From NCBI GenBank assembly GCA_023253435.1, contig JALRGJ010000014.1, positions 1-12,897 on the forward strand: DNA of 12,897 nt. The letters run 5' to 3'. The position numbers and the translations under genes are program-made. Positions 7,370-12,897 of the stretch are shown here, piece by piece. The DNA comes from Ilumatobacteraceae bacterium (GTDB lineage: Bacteria > Actinomycetota > Acidimicrobiia > Acidimicrobiales > Ilumatobacteraceae). Numbering within the stretch: position 1 is the first letter of the stretch; each line of letters begins with the position of its first letter. Under the pieces are notes generated by a model. That model saw nothing but the letters and a program-made list of their open reading frames with translations, did no database searches and was not told where the DNA came from.

Positions 7370-8812
7370 CTAACTGGCAGAGATCTGAAAGGCTCGGGTG
7401 CGCCGCTGCACAAGAACACCGAGGCTGATGAGTAGAGCCCAAATATATGGTGCATTTCCCATGCGGGAGTAGGGCGTTTGGCCCTCGCGCAATGAAATCG
7501 TGAAATCCTCAATTGCCTGCTCGGAAATTCCTGAACGATTCATCACGGTGCCCGCTGGCGAAACAAATGCGCTAAATCCAGTGGGCGACACTTGAACAAG
7601 CCATCTCCCTTGTTCTCTCGCTCGTAGACGAGAAGAAGCAATTTGTTGAGTTTGCAAAATTGTCCATGTGTAACTGGAACCATTTGTGGGGTTCACAATG
7701 AACGTTGCTCCGTCCGTAATTCCTTCATTAACGCGTCCACCAAAAAACACTTCCCAAGAAATCGCAACAGCGGCACGTGTTCCTGCAATGTCTAACCACC
7801 CTCGTGCATCTCCAGCTCGGGCATCACGAGGGACGAGATTTGTGTTTGCCCCAACAGAGGAGAGGAGAGTACGCATGGGCATGTATTCACCAAAAGGCAC
7901 TCGACGCACTTTGTCGTAACGACCACTGATCACGCCATCTGGTTCAATAACAATCTGTGCGTTAGTAAAACCATTTGGGCCAGAGTCTTCTGTAATTCCC
8001 ACCATGAGGGGAACGTTCAATCTCTTAGCCTCTCTGGAGAGTTCTTGATACTCCAGACTGTCAACGAAGAGTCCATCGCCAGTTTTGTTAATTACGTTTT
8101 CTGGCCACACCACAAGATCACGTTTCTCATTTGGTGTGATCTTTTTTAGTGCGTTGAGGTGTGTCAAAAAAACATCTCGAGAGTTTGAGTACACAGCATG
8201 GGTACCTTGCTCGCCGCCACCTTGCACAAACGTGATGGACAGAGTTTCTCCTGTATCACGAGTTCCGTCCCAGAAAATTCCAACACCACTCATGAGCAGT
8301 ATGGCGAGAAGAACTTTTGGTCGCGAAAAGAGTAGGGCTAGGAACAGTGTGAGAACGGAGAGCCCAATTGGCCCTACAAATGGCGAGAGTGCAGAGAGGG
8401 GACTTGATGACTGTGAGATGGCAAGAGTTGCCAGAGGGACTCCTCCAAAAGGCCATGACAAGCGCAATGTTTCCACGAGTGCATGGGTAACTACCAAAGC
8501 TGATCGATGAGAATTTTTGCTTCGCGCTAAACGAGACGACAAAAGCGATGCTGCCCCGTGCAGTGAAGCAAAGAGTGCAACGGTGATGAGATAACCAGGA
8601 GCAGTGAGAAACCACATCCATGCAAGTGATGGCAAGAACCAAAAGATCCCAAATACAAAACCGCTCAGAAATGGATGGCTGTCTCGTTGCCTCCACGAGA
8701 CACGCGCATACATGGCTACCCCAAGAAATGCCAGTGGCCACCAACCCCAGGGTGGCATTGAGGCTGCTACACACACCCCAGCAAGTGCCGATGCACTGTG
8801 TTTCTTAATCAC
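7370..8812 (-). CDS. lnt: Apolipoprotein N-acyltransferase (Lnt) homologue with Ser at the catalytic Cys position
   Basis: Lnt enzymes add the third acyl chain to the N-terminal cysteine of lipoproteins at the outer face of the cytoplasmic membrane. This 480-residue protein has the right build: an N-terminal block of about six membrane segments starting with SMPPWGWWPLAF, a nitrilase-like domain (about 190-440) and one C-terminal membrane helix. Two members of the Glu-Lys-Cys triad are present: E238 in VVWPEN and K301 in YDKVRR. VPFGEYMP, an essential-loop motif, is also kept. At the third position the usual ICYE/ICFE reads ISWE, with S352 (codon TCT, 7759-7757) in place of the cysteine. The only cysteine in the protein is C14, in the first membrane segment. 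It lacks the polyprenol-phosphate mannose synthase fusion seen in some actinobacteria. The start is GTG without a clear ribosome site. Family membership is secure; activity is uncertain. Confidence 0.9.
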   Translation of the reverse strand: MIKKHSASALAGVCVAASMPPWGWWPLAFLGVAMYARVSWRQRDSHPFLSGFVFGIFWFLPSLAWMWFLTAPGYLITVALFASLHGAASLLSSRLARSKNSHRSALVVTHALVETLRLSWPFGGVPLATLAISQSSSPLSALSPFVGPIGLSVLTLFLALLFSRPKVLLAILLMSGVGIFWDGTRDTGETLSITFVQGGGEQGTHAVYSNSRDVFLTHLNALKKITPNEKRDLVVWPENVINKTGDGLFVDSLEYQELSREAKRLNVPLMVGITEDSGPNGFTNAQIVIEPDGVISGRYDKVRRVPFGEYMPMRTLLSSVGANTNLVPRDARAGDARGWLDIAGTRAAVAISWEVFFGGRVNEGITDGATFIVNPTNGSSYTWTILQTQQIASSRLRAREQGRWLVQVSPTGFSAFVSPAGTVMNRSGISEQAIEDFTISLREGQTPYSRMGNAPYIWALLISLGVLVQRRTRAFQISAS

Positions 8813-8858
8813 TAAATGAATACCGCAGTAAGGCGAGAGTGTGACTCACGAGGCAAAT
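8813..8858 (-). promoter_or_regulatory. 46-base spacer before lnt, the widest gap in the minus-strand run; possible internal promoter
   Basis: This is the only gap of note among the eight minus-strand genes. It contains the short palindrome GTGACTCAC (8841-8849) and TTGCCT, which could serve as a -35. I find no TANNNT -10 at a good distance and no Shine-Dalgarno before the GTG at 8812. There is no hairpin with a T-run, so no terminator for the heme genes. A secondary promoter here would split heme from envelope genes, but the evidence is weak. Confidence 0.2.
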
Positions 8859-10247
8859 TTACAATGTGGTGAGATAGGAAATTGTTTCACCAGCAGCGTG
8901 GCGAGCTTGTTGCACGCATGCCGGGACTCCAATTCCTCTATAGCTTGCACCGGCAAAGTGAATTCCGGGAGCTGAAACCGAAAGTGAGTGTTCCATCTCC
9001 TCCAACTTTGCAAAGTGATGAGGGCGGTATTGAGGGAAAGATTCTGCCCAACGGCTTGTTCGAATTTCTGAGGGCGTGAAGTCAACTCCCATGTGCAACT
9101 TCATATCTGCAAGGGCCATATTGACAAGTGAATCGTTATCAAAATGCATAACGTCAAGACCGTCTCGTCCTAATGAGACTCGCAAAATCATTGATCCGTC
9201 ATCTGGTCTCCAGTGAGCCCATTTGTTGGAACCAAATGACGCTGCTGTGACCCAACGTTGATCGGGCTTGGGTACCAAGTATCCGCTTCCCGTGAGGTTT
9301 CTTGGCCACTGTGTGGCCGGAATTTTCATTGTGATCAGCACAACAGATGCGTGCGACCATTGAGCAAGCAATTCAGATGCTCGGGAACTTAATGGCTGGA
9401 TAAACGAGGCACTGTGCTTTGCAGGCGAAGCAACGATGACGGCATCACATGAGAAGGTGTTGGATTGTGTTGAAACTTCGTAGTGAGTGTCAACTTTTTC
9501 GATTGCCTGAACTGTGTTTCCCGTGTGAACAACTCCACCAAGTGCAATCAATCGTTGATGCAATGTCTCAACAAGTGCACCCATTCCGCGCAATGGGGAA
9601 CCAAAGATGGGGGAGCCGGGCGAAGTATTTGCTGCTTTCCTTGCTTTTCCTGCTGCAATCAACATGCTTCGACTAGTGGTGAGTGCCGCAAGTTGCGGAA
9701 CCGCAGCCATAGAAAAGTTGTCTGTATCGGCGCCATAGATGCTTCCCACAAGTGGATCAACAAGCCGCTCGTGCACTTGGTGACCAAATCGTTTGCGAAT
9801 GTAATGACCGATGGAGTCGGTGTCCTCTGTAGCAGGAAGAAATGGTTCTAACGCAGCGCGCAATTTTCCGATGGGTGAAATGAGTGAAGACATCGCAAAT
9901 GCCCGCACTTTGGCCGGTACTCCCAGCAATAAATCACTTGGAATCTCATGCATGCCGTTATGCCATACATAAGCGTGAGCCCCAGTTGGAGAAGTGAGTG
10001 CAGCTCCTAGGCCAAGTTCACTTGCCAGTTGCGATGCCCACGGAACTCGGGTGAGAAATGCATCTGCAGCCTCATCAACAGCAGGGAGGCCCGCAAAGGG
10101 AGATGTTTTTATGAGCCCACCAACCCGTTGCGCTGACTCAAGGACAATCACTTCAACTGGAATTGGTGAATCAACCAACACCGTGAGCGCAGAGGTGAGG
10201 CCAGCAATGCCTCCTCCTATGACTACAACACGACGTGGTTCATTCAT
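8859..10247 (-). CDS. hemY: Coproporphyrinogen III / protoporphyrinogen IX oxidase (HemY/CgoX type)
   Basis: An FAD-dependent oxidase of 462 residues that removes six electrons from a porphyrinogen using oxygen. The N-terminal dinucleotide-binding segment VVVIGGGIAGLTSAL (about 7-21) and the acidic end of its beta-strand in VIVLES hold FAD. RVGGLIKT and a DEAADAFL segment follow as in the HemY family. Near the C-terminus SAPGIHFAGASYRGIGVPACVQQAR is the second FAD-contacting region. No signal peptide or membrane segment is seen. Because the adjacent ferrochelatase looks like the coproporphyrin type, the substrate is more likely coproporphyrinogen III, making the enzyme CgoX; the sequence alone does not prove this. 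The ATG at 10247 overlaps the hemH stop as ATGA, so translation is coupled. The next gene, lnt, begins 46 bases after its stop. Confidence 0.93.
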   Translation of the reverse strand: MNEPRRVVVIGGGIAGLTSALTVLVDSPIPVEVIVLESAQRVGGLIKTSPFAGLPAVDEAADAFLTRVPWASQLASELGLGAALTSPTGAHAYVWHNGMHEIPSDLLLGVPAKVRAFAMSSLISPIGKLRAALEPFLPATEDTDSIGHYIRKRFGHQVHERLVDPLVGSIYGADTDNFSMAAVPQLAALTTSRSMLIAAGKARKAANTSPGSPIFGSPLRGMGALVETLHQRLIALGGVVHTGNTVQAIEKVDTHYEVSTQSNTFSCDAVIVASPAKHSASFIQPLSSRASELLAQWSHASVVLITMKIPATQWPRNLTGSGYLVPKPDQRWVTAASFGSNKWAHWRPDDGSMILRVSLGRDGLDVMHFDNDSLVNMALADMKLHMGVDFTPSEIRTSRWAESFPQYRPHHFAKLEEMEHSLSVSAPGIHFAGASYRGIGVPACVQQARHAAGETISYLTTL

Positions 10248-11179
10248 GCGTTAATAACTCTTTTTGCAAGTGCTGCGATCACTGTTGCATTGTCATTGAC
10301 ACATTCGGTTCGGGCAAACGCCAGACCGTGAGTTGCTGCATGTTTTTTGGCCTCAATGTCAAGGTCATATAAGACCTCTAGGTGATCAGCCACAAATCCA
10401 CATGCAGAAACAAGAACGCCATCAATGGGTTCATCAGTGTTCCGCGTTTGGGCAATTTGATCGATCACTTCCAAAATGTCTGGGCCAATCCAGGGCTCTG
10501 GAGTTCTGCCCGCTGATTGCCACGCGATAGACCATTGAGACCAACGGGTCAGACCTGCACGCTCCGCCACAAGTTCTGCAGTTGCTCGCAACTCCTCTGG
10601 ATATGGATCTCCACCATCAATGATTCTTTGCGGCAGTGAATGGGCTGTAAACAAAACTTTGGTTCGCTCTGGCAGAGAGGCAAGTTTTTTCTTCATATCT
10701 GACGCGAGAAAATCAATGAATGCATCTTCCCGTGCCCACGAATCAACACCAACTACTTCAATGTTGTGTGGTGCTGCTGCTTCCCGAACACGACCAATGT
10801 ATTGACCAATGGAGTAGGAGGAATAATGAGGAGCCAACACGAGCCCCACAATTTTTGTGAATCCCAATTCAGCAACCTCGGCCACTGTCTCCTCAATGAA
10901 TGGCGTGGCATGTTTGAGCCCAAGGAACACCTGGTATTGACCAGGTTGAACGTGATCTAGTTCTCGTTGTAATGCATCGCGTTGGGCTTCTGTGAGTTGT
11001 TTGAGGGGTGACAGACCACCGATTGCCTCATACCGGTTAATGAGGTCTTGTAACTGTTCGTCTGTTGGTGGGCGTCCTCGTCGAATGTCTGTGTAGTAAG
11101 GAAGAATTTCTTCTTTTGTTCGGGGTGTCCCATATGCCATCAGCACAACGGCTGTTCGGGAACTGTTTTCAACACTCAT
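10244..11179 (-). CDS. hemH: Ferrochelatase, likely coproporphyrin type (CpfC)
   Basis: Inserts ferrous iron into a porphyrin; 311 residues, close to the length of Bacillus HemH and without C-terminal extension. The N-terminal LMAYGTP has Y16 at the place of Bacillus Tyr13, the axial ligand that marks coproporphyrin ferrochelatases. YYTDIRRGRPP follows as in that group. Catalytic H180 lies in FTAHSLP and E268 in ADHLEVLYDLD. Many actinobacterial ferrochelatases bind a [2Fe-2S] cluster with four cysteines. This protein has only two cysteines (in SACG and TECV), so it should lack the cluster. The ATG at 11179 overlaps the hemE stop and its own stop overlaps the hemY start, both as ATGA, so the three genes are tightly coupled. 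The product would be coproheme, which needs ChdC/HemQ to become heme; that gene is not in the window. Confidence 0.94.
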   Translation of the reverse strand: MSVENSSRTAVVLMAYGTPRTKEEILPYYTDIRRGRPPTDEQLQDLINRYEAIGGLSPLKQLTEAQRDALQRELDHVQPGQYQVFLGLKHATPFIEETVAEVAELGFTKIVGLVLAPHYSSYSIGQYIGRVREAAAPHNIEVVGVDSWAREDAFIDFLASDMKKKLASLPERTKVLFTAHSLPQRIIDGGDPYPEELRATAELVAERAGLTRWSQWSIAWQSAGRTPEPWIGPDILEVIDQIAQTRNTDEPIDGVLVSACGFVADHLEVLYDLDIEAKKHAATHGLAFARTECVNDNATVIAALAKRVINA

Positions 11180-12213
11180 TTGTTTCCACCTGCATGTACG
11201 AAATTAACGACTTCCTCAAGAACTCCTGGGTCTGTATCTGGTTGAACACCATGACCCAAGTTAAAAATATGACCGGGGTGACCAGCATTGTCTTCTAGAA
11301 CTTTTTGTGTTCCACGTAGCGCAACATTGGTGCCAGCAAGCACGAGGGCAGGATCAAGATTGCCTTGCACCACAGTGTTAGCCCCCAAACGCTGACGTGC
11401 TTGAGAGATGGGAGTACGCCAGTCGAGACCAATCACTGAGTTGCCTACCGAGTTCATTGATTCCAGCAGATGATCGCAACCAATTCCGAAATGGATGCCA
11501 GCAACATGTGGGAATCGTTCACTCAATTGCTCAAATACGGCAGAGGAGTGGGGGAGAACAAACGTGTCGTAATCAACTTTGGACAAAGAACCTGCCCACG
11601 AATCAAATACTTGAAATGCTTCAGCCCCGCCATTGAGTTGAGCAGAAATAAATTCAACAGAGTGTTGGACTAAGCGATCCATAAGGGAATGCCACAGTTG
11701 TGAATCGGTGTGCATTAAGCGTTTTGTGTTTTGGTAGGTCTTGCTGGGTCTGCCTTCAATCAGATAACTGGCAACGGTGAACGGAGCACCAGCAAATGCA
11801 AGAAGTGGAACTTGTAGTTCTTCGACAAGAATGTCCACTGTTGCGCGAACGTATGAGATGTCATCTGGCTCGAGCGGACGCAGTCGAGCCAAATCGTCTG
11901 CGCTGCGGAAAGGTTGGCTAGCAACTGGCCCAGTGCCTGGAGCAACATCTACCCCAAAGCCAACGGCATGGGGTGGAACAACAATGTCTGAGTACAACAC
12001 CGCGGCGTCTACGCCGTACCTGCGCACGGGCTGCAGGGTGAACTCAGCTGCGAGTTCTGGCTGTTTGATGGCTTCAAGAATGCTGCCGTCTCCACGAATC
12101 TTCTTGTATTCAGGCAAGCTTCTTCCGGCTTGGCGCATGAACCATACGGGGATTCGACTGGCCTTTGTACCCCTCGCTGCGGCAAGGAAAGGATCGTCGG
12201 GGAGACTTGTCAT
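11176..12213 (-). CDS. hemE: Uroporphyrinogen III decarboxylase
   Basis: Cytosolic enzyme that removes four carboxyl groups from uroporphyrinogen III to give coproporphyrinogen III, the first step of the heme branch. The 345 residues match the usual length. The signature PVWFMRQAGRSLPEY (22-36) has the substrate-binding arginines R27 and R31, and D76 in LYSDIVVP is the conserved catalytic aspartate. AFAGAPFTVASYLIEG, FDSWAG, QGNLDP and FNLGHGV follow in family order. The ATG at 12213 lies 12 bases after the M48 peptidase stop, with GAGAG a few bases upstream as a modest ribosome site. Its stop overlaps the hemH start (ATGA), so hemE, hemH and hemY act as one translationally coupled unit. No sign of truncation or transfer. 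Confidence 0.97.
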   Translation of the reverse strand: MTSLPDDPFLAAARGTKASRIPVWFMRQAGRSLPEYKKIRGDGSILEAIKQPELAAEFTLQPVRRYGVDAAVLYSDIVVPPHAVGFGVDVAPGTGPVASQPFRSADDLARLRPLEPDDISYVRATVDILVEELQVPLLAFAGAPFTVASYLIEGRPSKTYQNTKRLMHTDSQLWHSLMDRLVQHSVEFISAQLNGGAEAFQVFDSWAGSLSKVDYDTFVLPHSSAVFEQLSERFPHVAGIHFGIGCDHLLESMNSVGNSVIGLDWRTPISQARQRLGANTVVQGNLDPALVLAGTNVALRGTQKVLEDNAGHPGHIFNLGHGVQPDTDPGVLEEVVNFVHAGGNK

Positions 12214-12225
12214 AGCGCTCTCACG

Positions 12226-12897
12226 CTATCGGCGGTTATCTCCTGGCATCTGACGAAGTCGCGCATCTATACGGGCAACACGGGTTCGTGCCGGCGGATG
12301 TGTTGTGACCAATCTGTCGCGCCACCGTGTAGACCTCTCGCCGTGTCCGCTTTCAATCACTATGCGTAGAGCGTTGCGGAGCTGTTTCCCAAAGCCCATG
12401 TTCACCACTGTTTCATCGGCTTTGAACTCTGCACCTACACCAACGATGTTTCCTACGTACTGAGAAAAGGTGACAACTGCAAGAAAGACCCACGAAACAA
12501 TTGTCAGGATTCCTGCGAGAGTTCTTCCTGCAAAAACACTCCATTGCGACTTAGCAACAAATGTGTCCGTAGCCGCATGAGCGATGTTCTGAAACAAGAA
12601 ACCAATTTGAGCAAGAAGGACAATAGGAATTGTCAGCCATTGTCCAACAGTGAGTGCGATGGTGTGCATTCCTAAGTGATGACTCAGTTCATGAGCAAGC
12701 ACTCCACATAAATCATCTTGAGACAAATTCTTTACAGCCCATGATGAAACAACTACGAGGTGACCACCTGAAGCAAACGCGTTCAGATCCTCAGAGTCTG
12801 AGACTGCGAGAACAAATTTTGTGGGGGGAATGTGATTCGCCTGCGCAACTATTAACCAAGATCTGTTCAGGATGTCTTGTTCTTCGCGAGTGGGTTT
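12226..12897 (-). CDS. M48 family membrane zinc metallopeptidase (HtpX/Ste24-like), N-terminus cut by window edge
   Basis: The frame is open from the right edge, giving 223 visible residues, so the gene continues beyond the window. A TTG inside the frame (12726) could be mistaken for the start, but family sequence continues upstream of it: LNAFASGGHLVVVSS is the pre-motif of M48 peptidases. The zinc site is HELSH (H69, E70, H73 in visible numbering), and the third ligand is E157 in EFKAD, the usual ExxAD pattern. Two hydrophobic segments lie between them (about 80-103 and 122-150), as in membrane-bound M48 proteins, which degrade misfolded membrane proteins or process peptides. The C-terminus ends with a THPPARTRVARI-type segment, common in M48 enzymes that trim against membranes. 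The substrate is unknown. It lies 12 bases upstream of hemE on the same strand and may head or sit within that operon. Confidence 0.9.
   Translation of the reverse strand, partial: KPTREEQDILNRSWLIVAQANHIPPTKFVLAVSDSEDLNAFASGGHLVVVSSWAVKNLSQDDLCGVLAHELSHHLGMHTIALTVGQWLTIPIVLLAQIGFLFQNIAHAATDTFVAKSQWSVFAGRTLAGILTIVSWVFLAVVTFSQYVGNIVGVGAEFKADETVVNMGFGKQLRNALRIVIESGHGERSTRWRDRLVTTHPPARTRVARIDARLRQMPGDNRR

Noticed and set aside
8841..8849. Palindrome GTGACTCAC as an operator
   Set aside because: Nine bases with 4-base arms is expected by chance in a window this size, and no second copy was noticed near another start.
12226..12726. M48 peptidase as a complete short gene starting at TTG 12726
   Set aside because: The frame continues open to the window edge with family-typical sequence (NAFASGGHLVVVSS) upstream, so the gene is partial, not short.
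1..12897. Mobile elements, CRISPR arrays, tRNA or rRNA genes, and phage or defence modules
   Set aside because: Coding sequence fills nearly the whole window, intergenic gaps are all under 50 bases, and no transposase, integrase, repeat array or RNA-gene pattern was seen.

Overview
The window is a gene-dense, chromosomal-looking stretch of about 12.9 kb with roughly balanced base composition. It holds twelve protein genes, two of them cut by the window edges, and no RNA genes, mobile elements or CRISPR arrays. It looks actinobacterial: a coproporphyrin-type ferrochelatase with a tyrosine in the axial-ligand position, hemE-hemH-hemY order, GTG start codons, and starts joined by 4-base ATGA overlaps. 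My best guess is a moderate-GC member of the Acidimicrobiia (Ilumatobacter/acIV-like, aquatic), but that placement is inference and cannot be proven here.

Layout. At the left edge a minus-strand acyl-CoA thioesterase II (tesB, 1-847) is transcribed away from a plus-strand run: a nitroreductase (870-1529), a class I methyltransferase (1523-2170) and a large membrane acyltransferase with an SGNH domain (2214-4274). Only 22 bases separate tesB from the nitroreductase. The plus-strand run ends tail to tail against a long minus-strand run, with the two stop codons sharing bases 4271-4274.

The minus-strand run reads, in transcription order: M48 membrane metallopeptidase (right edge to 12226), hemE (12213-11176), hemH/cpfC (11179-10244), hemY/cgoX (10247-8859), an Lnt-type apolipoprotein N-acyltransferase (8812-7370), a GT4 glycosyltransferase (7357-6071), a class I methyltransferase (6069-5344) and an alpha/alpha-toroid protein related to prenyltransferase/squalene-cyclase repeats (5347-4271). 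The largest gap between them is 46 bases and several starts overlap the preceding stop, so this could be one operon, or two units split at the 46-base gap before lnt.

How the genes fit together. hemE, hemH and hemY give three consecutive late heme steps, most likely through coproporphyrin. The decarboxylase ChdC/HemQ that this route needs is not in the window. The GT4, methyltransferase and toroid genes form a tightly coupled cassette that probably makes or modifies a glycan or glycolipid whose identity I cannot assign. The facing acyltransferase and methyltransferase may belong to the same envelope theme, but that is a guess.

The points most worth a second look are: an Lnt homologue whose catalytic cysteine is replaced by serine and which has no other cysteine in its catalytic domain; the GT4-methyltransferase-toroid cassette; the overlapping, possibly leaderless divergent promoters in 22 bases; and a ferrochelatase without the cysteines for the [2Fe-2S] cluster common in actinobacteria.
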